This document shows, piece by piece, positions 8,419 through 15,846 of a DNA stretch of 64,000 bases. A program made the position numbers and the translations under genes. Under the pieces are notes generated by a model. The model was given only the letters and a program-made list of their open reading frames with translations, was not told where the DNA came from and did not search any database. Positions within the stretch are counted from its first letter, which is position 1, and each line of letters opens with the position of its first letter. Origin of the DNA: Mesorhizobium sp. GbtcB19. Lineage in GTDB: Bacteria > Pseudomonadota > Alphaproteobacteria > Rhizobiales > Rhizobiaceae. The stretch is taken from NCBI RefSeq assembly GCF_019091085.1, contig NZ_JAGXJY010000003.1, forward strand, positions 372,001 to 436,000, written 5' to 3'.

Positions 8419-8458
8419 TGTTTAGTAATTTGTTTAGTGATGCTCTTTTTACTAAACA
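8419..8458 (-). promoter_or_regulatory. Putative operator cluster TGTTTAGT / ACTAAACA
   Basis: The octamer TGTTTAGT occurs twice in direct orientation (8419-8426, 8431-8438) and once inverted as ACTAAACA (8451-8458). The stretch is much richer in A and T than its surroundings. The second and third copies form a dyad with a 12-base spacer. The site lies about 100-140 bases before the binding-protein start, where a repressor of the importer would bind. The form recalls operators of ROK or DeoR/LacI type sugar regulators, but the regulator gene is not visible in this window. Confidence 0.5.
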
Positions 8459-8565
8459 ACGCAAGCGAATTCGTTGCTGCGTCGCAGCATGGCGGGAAGG
8501 GTCATTGAAATCGTTCGGGAAAAGCGTCGGCTGTTACGCCGCATGGCACGGACCGTGGCGCTGGT

Positions 8566-8735
8566 CGACCCCCACTCCGTCTCGGCTTCGCCGAGCCACC
8601 TCTCCCCCGATCGACGGGGTAGAGGAAGGGCGCCGAGCTTTTTTGCGTCAACGCTCGTCCTGCAACGCTCCCTTCCTTTCCCTCCGGAGGGGGGAAAGGT
8701 GGCGCTGCGAAGCAGCGACGGATTGGGGGAACCAC
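8566..8735. repeat. Intergenic palindromic repeat, family B-like copy
   Basis: This gene-free stretch contains CTCGGCTTCGCCGAG at its left end and a C-rich/G-rich pair (CCTCTCCCCCG; CTTTCCCTCCGGAGGGGGG) characteristic of short palindromic repeats in Mesorhizobium intergenic regions. Its theme (CTCCCC..., CGGCTTCGCCG, GACGGATTGGGGG) resembles the copies at 47606-47765 and 61345-61490, but the match is loose and it may be a distinct subfamily. It lies between the 3' end of the deacetylase gene and the importer operator region. Confidence 0.5.
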
Positions 8736-8808
8736 CTGGCAATCAAGCCTTCGGCCTGATCAGTCCCGCCAGTCACAGATGGCGTTGCCCAGGAAAAATC
8801 AATGTGGC

Positions 8809-9498
8809 TCAGTCGACCCGTCCAGTGCTCGCCGTCACCGGCCTAACCGGCGGCGCCGGCGGCAGCAGCGCGCGAATGTCGGCGAAGGGGAAAGTCGGCT
8901 CGAAGCGGAAGGCCTCGGCCAGCGCGCCGGAGGCGCCATTGCACTGTCCGGCGCGAAACTCGTTCTGGAGGCGCGCCCTGTGCACATAATGCTCCGGGCC
9001 CTGCGAGCGGTGCGCGCGGATCGCTTTCGCCTTGATGTCCCAATGGTGGGAAATCTCGACATAATGCGTCGGTGAAAAGCCGGTGCCGCCGAGCGTGTCG
9101 GCATGCAGCACCGGTAGCGCGAAGGACGCCGCGATGCGCACGCCGTCGGACAAGGCGCGATGGTCGCCGTGATAGTCATAGGGCGCATGGGTGATGGCGA
9201 GGTCAGGCTTCACCTCGCCGATCAGCGTCTTCAGCACTGAGATGAACGCGGCATCGGCGATGAGCGCTCCGTCGGGAAAGTCGAGGAAGCGCGGCTCGAT
9301 GCCGAGCAATCCGGCTGCCGCGGCCGCTTCCTCGCGCCGCAGGCGGGCAAGTGCCGCCGGATCCCCTTTGCCGCCCTTTGCGCCGTCGGTGGCTATGGCA
9401 AATGTCAGTTCTGCGCCTAGCGCGGCATAGGCGGCCATCGTACCGAACATGAATATCTCGATGTCGTCGGGATGCGCCCCCAGCGCCAGTATTTTCAC
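8809..9498 (-). CDS. PIG-L family deacetylase (LmbE-like)
   Basis: The 229-residue product belongs to the zinc-dependent PIG-L/LmbE family, which removes N-acetyl groups from sugar-linked substrates. The metal motif GAHPDDIE is at residues 7-14 and the second zinc ligand region is YDYHGDHRAL near residue 123. The start is taken as GTG at 9498 (VKILALGAHPDD), preceded by GGGAGAATTGAC, a good ribosome binding site; no ATG is available in the right place. It is divergent from the DMT transporter gene, with only 24 bases between the two starts, so the promoters overlap. The substrate cannot be told from sequence. Confidence 0.85.
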   Translation of the reverse strand: MKILALGAHPDDIEIFMFGTMAAYAALGAELTFAIATDGAKGGKGDPAALARLRREEAAAAAGLLGIEPRFLDFPDGALIADAAFISVLKTLIGEVKPDLAITHAPYDYHGDHRALSDGVRIAASFALPVLHADTLGGTGFSPTHYVEISHHWDIKAKAIRAHRSQGPEHYVHRARLQNEFRAGQCNGASGALAEAFRFEPTFPFADIRALLPPAPPVRPVTASTGRVD

Positions 9499-9522
9499 GT
9501 CAATTCTCCCGGAAATGGAACT

Positions 9523-10413
9523 GTGCCGAACGGAATCCTGCTCGCCCTGATCGCCTATGCAAGCTATTCGTTCAGCGACGCCGTCATCAAGAGCCTGGGC
9601 GGGCAGTTCACCGTCTTCGAGATCGGCTTCTTCTCGACCTTGTTTGCCGCCTGCTTTCTGTTCTTCACCAAGCCCAGGGACGAGCGCTGGCGCGACGCGT
9701 GGCGTACCAAGAGGCCTTGGGCGGTGCAAGCGCGCGCCTTGTCCGGCATCGCTTCGGGAGTGCTCAGCGTCTTTGCCTTCACCACCATTCCGCTGGCGGA
9801 AGTCTACGCGCTGATCTTTCTGGCGCCGCTGCTGGTCACCATCCTGTCGACCCTCATCCTGAAGGAACGGGTCGGTCCCTGGCGCTGGCTGGCAGTGGTC
9901 GCTGGCTTTATCGGCGTCATGCTGGTCGTGCGGCCGGGTTTTCGCGAACTGCATCTCGGCCATCTCGCCGCCTTTGCCAATGCCTTCCTCGCCGCCACCA
10001 GCGTCATCCTGATGCGCTCGCTCGCCCAGCAGGAGAAGCGCACGACGATCCTCGGCGCGCTGGTCGGCTACGGCCTGGTCTTCAACGGGGTGGGCGCCGC
10101 CGCGACATCCTTCACGCTCCCCGGCCTCGGGCAACTGGTCTGGCTGATCATGGCCGGCATTTTCACCGCCGGCGGACAGCTGCTGCAGCTGCTCGCGGTC
10201 AAATACGCGCCCGCCAACCGCATCGCGCCGACGCATTACTCGCAGATCGTCTGGGCGGTCATCCTCGGCGCGCTGTTCTTCCAGGAATATCCCGACTGGC
10301 TGTCATTGGTCGGTCTGACGGTGGTCGGCGCGTCCGGCCTTTTGACGATGGTGCGCGAAGAAGTCAGGCTCGGCACCGTGCGCTGGAACCCGTTTTCGCG
10401 CACAAGGCTTTGA
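9523..10413 (+). CDS. EamA/DMT family transporter
   Basis: This is a roughly 296-residue inner-membrane protein with ten hydrophobic segments arranged as two EamA halves, the fold of drug/metabolite exporters. The first half begins PNGILLALIAYASYSFSDA and contains the family-typical FTTIPLAEVYALIFLAPLL near residue 87; the second half starts after about residue 145. A GTG at 9523 is taken as start because it directly precedes the first helix; the preceding in-frame sequence overlaps the divergent gene. It faces the PIG-L gene across a 24-base gap. Which compound it moves is unknown. Confidence 0.85.
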   Translation: MPNGILLALIAYASYSFSDAVIKSLGGQFTVFEIGFFSTLFAACFLFFTKPRDERWRDAWRTKRPWAVQARALSGIASGVLSVFAFTTIPLAEVYALIFLAPLLVTILSTLILKERVGPWRWLAVVAGFIGVMLVVRPGFRELHLGHLAAFANAFLAATSVILMRSLAQQEKRTTILGALVGYGLVFNGVGAAATSFTLPGLGQLVWLIMAGIFTAGGQLLQLLAVKYAPANRIAPTHYSQIVWAVILGALFFQEYPDWLSLVGLTVVGASGLLTMVREEVRLGTVRWNPFSRTRL

Positions 10414-10464
10414 GCGGCTGGTCTCACATTGCGTGATGACCGTGACCGCTGATATGCGGGCGAC

Positions 10465-12927
10465 ATGACGACAAAACCCTTGCCGGACCTCCCGGTCACA
10501 GCCGTGCTGCCGGCGCTTGGCGCGGCACTTGCCGGGCGCAACAGCGCCGTGCTGGTGGCGCCGCCCGGCGCCGGCAAGACGACGCTGGTGCCGCTTGCGC
10601 TGCTCGACGCTGCATGGCTGGGGCAGGGCCGGATCGTGCTGCTCGAACCGCGCCGGCTCGCCGCCCGCGCCGCCGCCCGCCGTATGGCCGAATTGCTGGG
10701 TGAGGAGCCGGGCGGCATCGTCGGCTACGCCATGCGCATGGAGAACCGCACCTCGGCGCGCACGAAAATCCTGGTCGTCACCGAAGGCGTGCTCTCGCGC
10801 ATGATCCTCGACGATCCGGTATTGCCAGGCGTCTCGGCGGTGATCTTCGATGAATTCCACGAGCGCTCGCTCGACGGCGATTTCGGCCTGGCACTGGCGC
10901 TCGACGTGCAGGGCGCGCTCAGGCCGGATCTGCGCCTGCTGGTCATGTCGGCGACGCTCGACGGCGCGCGCGTCGCAAGGCTTCTGTCACAGGCACCGGT
11001 GATCGAAAGCGAGGGCCGCGCCTTCCCGGTCGAAATCCGCTACGACGAACGTCCCGCCGGCGTGGCGATCGAGGACGCCATGGCCAAGGCCATCCGCTCC
11101 GCGTTGGGCACCGAACAGGGCAGCGTGCTCGCCTTCCTGCCCGGACAGCGCGAGATCGAGCGCACCGCCGAGCGGCTCGCGGGCAGCCTCAGTGCCGACA
11201 CCGACATCGTTCCGCTCTACGGCCAACTCGACAACAAGGCGCAGGACGCCGCCATCAAGCCGGCGCCAGCCGGCCGCCGCAAGGTGGTGCTGGCGACCTC
11301 GATCGCCGAGACCTCCATCACCATCGACGGCGTGCGCGTCGTCATCGATTCCGGCCTGTCGCGGCTGCCGCGCTACGAGCCGGCGAGCGGCCTGACCAGG
11401 CTGGAGACGGTGCGTGTCAGCAGGGCTTCGGCCGATCAGCGCGCTGGCCGCGCCGGCCGTACGCAGCCCGGCCTGGCCGTGCGCCTGTGGCGCGCCGAGC
11501 AGACGGCGTCGCTGCCCGCCTTCACGCCGCCGGAAATCCTCGAGGCCGATCTTTCCGGCCTGTTGCTCGACTGCGCTCCCTTCGGCGTTGCCGATCCGTC
11601 GAGCCTGTCGTTCCTCGATCCGCCGCCGGCGCCGGCGCTCAACGAGGCCCGCACGTTGCTGCAGGCGCTGCACGCCATCGACGATGCCGGCCGGCTGACC
11701 GAGGCGGGCGCCGCCATGCGCAAGCTGGCGCTGCCGGTGCGGCTGGCGCATATGGTGGCCGAGGCGGCGAAGACCGGCCATGCGCGGGAAGCGGCGACGC
11801 TCGCCGGGCTTTTGACCGAGCGCGGGCTCGGCGGCGACAGTGCCGACCTCGAACGCCGGCTGATGCGTTTCGCCAGTGAAAGATCGCCACGCGCCAATGC
11901 CGCCCGGCAACTGGCGGAGCGCCTGGCCAGGCAGGCTGGCGGAGAGAGGAACGACACCCCAGCCGGCGCCGGTTCGCTGCTCATCCATGCCTGGCCGGAC
12001 CGTGTGGCAAGGGCGCGCGGCGAGCGCGGCCGCTTCGTGCTGGCCAACGGTTCGGGCGCCATGGTCGATGCCGCCGATCCGCTCGCCAATGAAACCTGGC
12101 TGGTCGTCGCCGATCTGCAGGGCAAGGCGCAGAACGCCCGCATCACCGCCGCCGCGCCGGTCGACGAAGCCGACATCCGCGCCGCCCTTGCCGACAGAAT
12201 CGAGACCAGGCGCGAGACAAGCTTCGACCGCGAGCGCCGCGCGGTGCGGGTGCGCGAGACCGCGCGGCTCGGCGCCATCACGCTTTCCGAGCGCATGCTG
12301 CCGCCGCCGTCGGGTGCCGATGCCGACCGCGCCATCCTGGATGCGCTGCGCGAGCACGGCCTGTCGCTGCTCGACTGGGGCAAGGAGGCGGAGGTGCTCC
12401 GCCAGCGGCTCGGTTGGTTGCATCGTGGCCTCGGCGCGCCCTGGCCCGACGTTTCGGATGAAGCGCTTGTCGAGGGCCTCGACGACTGGCTCCTGCCGTT
12501 TCTCTCCGGCGACGCCTCTCTCGCGGCCATCAAGCCGGCGACTTTGTCGTCGGCGCTGATGGCGCTGGTCCCGCACGACCTGCAGCGCAAGGTCGACACG
12601 CTGGCGCCGACGCATTTCGACGCGCCGTCCGGCAGCCATGTGCCGATCCGCTATGACGGCGAATGGCCGGTGCTGGCGATCCGCGTGCAGGAGCTGTTCG
12701 GCATGGACAAGCATCCGGCGATCGCCAACGGCACCGTGCCGCTGACGCTCGAATTGCTGTCGCCGGCGCACCGGCCGATCCAGACGACGCGTGATCTTCC
12801 CGGCTTCTGGCGCGGCTCCTGGGCGGATGTGCGCACCGACATGCGCGGCCGCTATCCCAGGCATGTCTGGCCGGAAAACCCGCTTCTGGCGGCCGCCACC
12901 AGCCGCGCCAAGCCGCGGGGAACGTAG
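10465..12927 (+). CDS. hrpB: ATP-dependent helicase HrpB
   Basis: This 820-residue DEAH-box (superfamily 2) helicase shows motif I APPGAGKTT (about residue 33), motif II DEFHERSLDGD (about 130), motif III SATLDG, motif V ATSIAETSITIDGV and motif VI QRAGRAGRTQPG. The HA2 and HrpB C-terminal domains follow, ending with the family-specific HVWPENPLLAAATSRAKPRG. HrpB acts on RNA in the cytoplasm but its cellular role is still poorly defined. The ATG at 10465 follows a short gap after the DMT gene. The length is normal and no motif is missing. Confidence 0.95.
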   Translation: MTTKPLPDLPVTAVLPALGAALAGRNSAVLVAPPGAGKTTLVPLALLDAAWLGQGRIVLLEPRRLAARAAARRMAELLGEEPGGIVGYAMRMENRTSARTKILVVTEGVLSRMILDDPVLPGVSAVIFDEFHERSLDGDFGLALALDVQGALRPDLRLLVMSATLDGARVARLLSQAPVIESEGRAFPVEIRYDERPAGVAIEDAMAKAIRSALGTEQGSVLAFLPGQREIERTAERLAGSLSADTDIVPLYGQLDNKAQDAAIKPAPAGRRKVVLATSIAETSITIDGVRVVIDSGLSRLPRYEPASGLTRLETVRVSRASADQRAGRAGRTQPGLAVRLWRAEQTASLPAFTPPEILEADLSGLLLDCAPFGVADPSSLSFLDPPPAPALNEARTLLQALHAIDDAGRLTEAGAAMRKLALPVRLAHMVAEAAKTGHAREAATLAGLLTERGLGGDSADLERRLMRFASERSPRANAARQLAERLARQAGGERNDTPAGAGSLLIHAWPDRVARARGERGRFVLANGSGAMVDAADPLANETWLVVADLQGKAQNARITAAAPVDEADIRAALADRIETRRETSFDRERRAVRVRETARLGAITLSERMLPPPSGADADRAILDALREHGLSLLDWGKEAEVLRQRLGWLHRGLGAPWPDVSDEALVEGLDDWLLPFLSGDASLAAIKPATLSSALMALVPHDLQRKVDTLAPTHFDAPSGSHVPIRYDGEWPVLAIRVQELFGMDKHPAIANGTVPLTLELLSPAHRPIQTTRDLPGFWRGSWADVRTDMRGRYPRHVWPENPLLAAATSRAKPRGT

Positions 12928-13270
12928 TGACGGGCTCACAGTCGCGAACCGCGTACCTTTGCGATTGGCGCAAACGCCCACCACGTCGTCATCCTCGGGC
13001 GGAGCAAGGAGCGAAGCGACGCGCGTAGACCCGAGGATCCATTCCGTGACTGCGAAGTGTCGCGGCGATCCAGAATTCTGCTCCGCTGCATTCTGCGGTC
13101 GAGGTAACGGAATGGATCCTCGGGTCTGCGCTCCGCTTCGCGTCGCTCCGCCCGTGGATGACAAAGTCGCGCTCATAATGGTGAACCGAAACACCGGCTG
13201 CTGCCAACCGGGTCAAGTCGCCCCCACTGGCTACTAGCGCTTACCCTCCTGCGGTTATAATCGTAAGTCG
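12928..13270. other. 343-base intergenic region filled mainly by a repeat
   Basis: About half of this gap (12988-13162) is a palindromic repeat listed separately. The remaining 108 bases before actS hold no gene, and no promoter could be assigned with confidence. Confidence 0.6.
12988..13162. repeat. Intergenic inverted repeat, family A copy 1
   Basis: The two ends mirror each other: the left arm runs GTCATCCTCGGGCGGAGC ... GACCCGAGGATCCATTCCGT and the right arm runs ACGGAATGGATCCTCGGGTC ... GCTCCGCCCGTGGATGAC. The centre (about 13051-13100) does not pair well. The element is about 175 bases and has no coding capacity of its own. A second copy of the same design lies at 15576-15751, so these are members of a dispersed family. 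Confidence 0.85.
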
Positions 13271-14596
13271 ATGATCAACATCCTGCGCGCGCCCGATTCC
13301 CAGCAAAGCCAGCGGCTGCGGCTCAACACGCTGATCCGCCTGCGCTGGCTGGCCATCGTCGGCCAGAGCGTCGCCGTGCTCGTCGTCGCCTACGGGCTGA
13401 AATTCCCGCTGCCGGTCTCGATGTGCTTTGCGCTGATCGCCTGCTCGGCCTGGATGAATCTGTGGCTCACCTTCCGTTACCCCGCCGCGCACCGCCTGAC
13501 GCCGCCCTCGGCCTTCGCCATTCTGACCTTCGACGGTATCCAGCTTACCGGCCTGCTCTACATGACCGGCGGCCTCACCAATCCGTTTTGCGTGCTGCTT
13601 TCGGTGCCGGTCGTCATCTCGGCCGCCTCGCTACCGCTGCGCATGACCGCGGTGCTGGGCGCGCTGGTCATGATTGCCGCCACGCTTCTGGTGTTCTTCC
13701 ACCTGCCGCTGCCCTGGTATGAGGGCTCGCCGCTGCCGATGCCCTTCATCTATGTCGCCGGCATGTGGATGGCGGTCTTCGCCTCGATCGCCTTCACCGC
13801 CATCTATGCCTTCCGCGTCGCGGCGGAAGCGCGCCTGCTCGCCAACGCGCTCGCCGCCACCGAGCTGGTGCTGCAGCGCGAGCAGCATCTGTCGGCGCTG
13901 GACGGGTTGGCGGCCGCCGCCGCGCACGAGCTCGGCACGCCGCTGGCCACCATCACCGTCGTCGCCAAGGAGATGGAAAAGGCGCTCGGCAAGGACCCGA
14001 AGTTCGGCGAGGACGTCAAGCTGTTGCGCTCGCAAAGCGAACGCTGCCGCGAGATCCTGAAGCGCCTGACCAGCCTTTCCTCGGAAGGCGAAGCGCATCT
14101 GTCGCGCATGCCGCTCACCTCGCTGGTCGAGGAGGTGACGGCGCCGCATCGCGATTTCGGCATCTCGATCCGGCTGCGTCCCGGCGAGCGCATCGGTCCC
14201 GAACCGGTCGGCCAGCGCAGCCCCGGCGTCATCTACGGGCTCGGCAATCTGGTCGAGAATGCCGTCGATTTCGCCCGCAAGTCGGTGACGGTCAGCTGGA
14301 GCTGGGACAGTGACAAGGTCATCTTCGCGATCATCGATGACGGGCCGGGTTTTCCGGCCGAGATCATCGACCGCATCGGCGAGCCCTATATGTCGACGCG
14401 CCAGGGCACGGAGGCCGGCGGCGGCCTGGGGCTTGGGCTGTTCATCGCCAAGACCTTGCTGGAGCGTTCCGGCGCCACCATCGATTTCCGCAATTCGAGC
14501 GGGCTCGGCGAGGGCGCGGTGGTGCAGATCGCCTGGCCGCGCGGCCTGTTCCTCAACCAGGACCAGGCCTCAGCCACCATGTTCGACAATGCCTAA
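13271..14596 (+). CDS. actS: ActS/RegB/PrrB-type redox sensor histidine kinase
   Basis: The 441-residue membrane kinase senses the redox state of the respiratory quinone pool and phosphorylates ActR. Six hydrophobic segments cover residues about 25-185. The quinone-binding signature GGLTNPF lies at 100-106. The H-box AAAAHELGTPLATI puts the phosphorylated histidine at 219, and the redox-active cysteine known from RegB is present as C259 in SERCREIL. The ATP-binding part shows N, G1 (DDGPGFP) and G2 (GGGLGLGLFIAKTLLERSG). In rhizobia this pair is known for acid tolerance and control of nitrogen and carbon assimilation genes. actR follows after 406 bases. A palindromic element begins on the stop codon. 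Confidence 0.95.
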   Translation: MINILRAPDSQQSQRLRLNTLIRLRWLAIVGQSVAVLVVAYGLKFPLPVSMCFALIACSAWMNLWLTFRYPAAHRLTPPSAFAILTFDGIQLTGLLYMTGGLTNPFCVLLSVPVVISAASLPLRMTAVLGALVMIAATLLVFFHLPLPWYEGSPLPMPFIYVAGMWMAVFASIAFTAIYAFRVAAEARLLANALAATELVLQREQHLSALDGLAAAAAHELGTPLATITVVAKEMEKALGKDPKFGEDVKLLRSQSERCREILKRLTSLSSEGEAHLSRMPLTSLVEEVTAPHRDFGISIRLRPGERIGPEPVGQRSPGVIYGLGNLVENAVDFARKSVTVSWSWDSDKVIFAIIDDGPGFPAEIIDRIGEPYMSTRQGTEAGGGLGLGLFIAKTLLERSGATIDFRNSSGLGEGAVVQIAWPRGLFLNQDQASATMFDNA

Positions 14597-14738
14597 GGTA
14601 TGTCGATATTCAGGTGAGGCCGGCCTGCAAATGGCGGTTTCCTGCGCTTCCGGTGCTCACGTACTTTGAGTACGCTCCGCTCCGGTTCTCGGAAGCCACC
14701 ATTTTCGACTCGGCCTGACCTGAATCTCAACACACCTT
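14595..14738. repeat. 144-base imperfect palindrome starting at the actS stop codon
   Basis: The sequence from AAGGTATGTCGATATTCAGG (14595) is mirrored by CCTGAATCTCAACACACCTT (ending 14738), and the two halves remain largely complementary to the middle around CGTACTTTGAGTACG. The left half contains AAATGGCGGTTTCCTGCGC and the right half GGAAGCCACCATTTTCGAC. The first two bases are the last two of the actS TAA stop. It has no coding capacity. Size and structure recall RIME-type repeats of rhizobia; membership is not verified. Confidence 0.8.
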
Positions 14739-15002
14739 GGAGGCTGGCAGTTCCCAGTAGCCGTCCGTCCGATGATTGCGGAACAGCGAACGAAGCCCTG
14801 CAATTGTCGCAGGGCAGCTCTGTTGCCGGCTGTAAAAATTGGACATTGCCGTTGCGGGACTGTATCTGCGTAAAAGTAAGGCATTTCGCTTAAAATCCTG
14901 CCGCGTTTGGGAAAGCGACATGCCCGGAAACAAGGACTTAAGGCGTATTCGGCAGAATTTCTTTTGGTGCGAAGTGCTTTTGGTCAGCAGGATACCGATA
15001 AG
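14597..15002. other. 406-base actS-actR intergenic region
   Basis: The left third is the palindrome at 14595-14738. The rest (14739-15002) holds no gene. It includes a small hairpin, CCCTGCAATTGTCGCAGGG, and an A/T-richer stretch around 14835-14900 (TAAAAATTGGACATTGCC, GTAAAAGTAAGGC) that is the likeliest place for an actR promoter, though no -35/-10 pair is convincing. The gap means actR probably has its own promoter. Confidence 0.5.
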
Positions 15003-15566
15003 ATGAGCGGAGACGAGACGACTGGCGCAATGGTTGAGGGCGAGGATACCTCGCTGCTCATCGTCGAGGACGACAAGCCCTTCCTCACCCGGCTCGCCCG
15101 GGCCATGGAAACAAGGGGTTTCGTGGTCGAGACGGCGGAGAGCGTGGAGGAGGCGGTCGCCAAGGCGCGCGCCCACCCGCCGGCCTATGCGGTGGTCGAC
15201 ATGCGGCTCGGCGACGGCAACGGCCTCGATGTCGTGGCGGCCATCCGCGAGAAGCGCGACGACGCCCGCGCCATCATCCTGACCGGCTACGGCAATATCG
15301 CCACCGCGGTGACGGCGGTGAAGCTCGGCGCCGTCGACTATCTGTCGAAGCCCGCCGATGCCGACGACGTCTTCGCCGCGCTCACCCGCACCTCCGGCGA
15401 GCGCGCGGCGCCCCCGGAAAACCCGATGTCGGCCGATCGCGTGCGCTGGGAGCACATCCAGCGCGTCTACGAAATGTGCGACCGCAACGTTTCCGAGACG
15501 GCGAGGCGGTTGAACATGCATCGCAGGACCCTGCAGCGGATCCTTGCCAAGCGGGCGCCGCGCTGA
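15003..15566 (+). CDS. actR: ActR/RegA/PrrA-type response regulator
   Basis: The 187-residue cytoplasmic regulator is the partner of ActS. The receiver domain spans about residues 16-130 with acidic pocket ED(D)K at 22-25, phospho-acceptor D66 in VVDMRLGDG, and conserved threonine and lysine (ILTGYG, LSKPAD). A short linker with prolines leads to the Fis-type helix-turn-helix at about 150-182, ending NVSETARRLNMHRRTLQRIL, which is nearly invariant in this family. The ATG at 15003 (MSGDETTG) is chosen over an upstream in-frame ATG at 14907 because the extra 32 residues are unlike the family. AGGAT lies 9-13 bases before it. Confidence 0.95.
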   Translation: MSGDETTGAMVEGEDTSLLIVEDDKPFLTRLARAMETRGFVVETAESVEEAVAKARAHPPAYAVVDMRLGDGNGLDVVAAIREKRDDARAIILTGYGNIATAVTAVKLGAVDYLSKPADADDVFAALTRTSGERAAPPENPMSADRVRWEHIQRVYEMCDRNVSETARRLNMHRRTLQRILAKRAPR

Positions 15567-15575
15567 ACCGACGTC

Positions 15576-15751
15576 GTCATCCTTGGGCGTAGCGCCGCAA
15601 AGCGGCGCGAAGACCCGAGGATCCGTGCCGTGACCTTGGCCGAAGGATGCAGCGGAGCAGAATTCTGCACCGTTGGCTCCGCTCCGATGTAACGGAATGG
15701 ATCCTCGGGTCTGCGCTGCGTCGCTTCGCTCCTTGCTTCGCCGTGGATGAC
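15576..15751. repeat. Intergenic inverted repeat, family A copy 2
   Basis: This copy has the same layout as the element at 12988-13162: left arm GTCATCCTTGGGCG ... GACCCGAGGATCCGTGCCGT, right arm ACGGAATGGATCCTCGGGTC ... CGTGGATGAC. The middle differs (CCTTGGCCGAAGGATGCAGC and CGGAGCAGAATTCTGCACCG). It fills most of the gap between actR and nhaA. Confidence 0.85.
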
Positions 15752-15846
15752 GAAGAGACGGACGTTCGGCCTTGCATCGCCACTGACGTTGCGCATCATT
15801 GGACAACAGGTTCCAGCCGACAGGCCAGGGTTTTGGAGGGGTATCC

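Larger units (their letters stand above)
8318..8808. other. 491-base intergenic region: importer promoter region plus a repeat
   Basis: No gene is seen here. The right part (8566-8735) is filled by a palindromic intergenic repeat described separately. The left part holds the leader of the binding-protein gene with its GGGAGG ribosome binding site at about 8324-8331 and three copies of an octamer operator at 8419-8458. No clear -35/-10 pair could be assigned. Confidence 0.6.

Noticed and set aside
10987..13194. A 735-residue open frame on the minus strand
   Set aside because: It is antisense to hrpB and to a repeat element, with low-complexity arginine-rich translation.
12988..15751. Insertion sequence or composite transposon bounded by the two family A repeats
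   Set aside because: The two copies flank normal core genes (actS, actR) and carry no transposase; each is a complete palindrome by itself rather than the end of one larger element.
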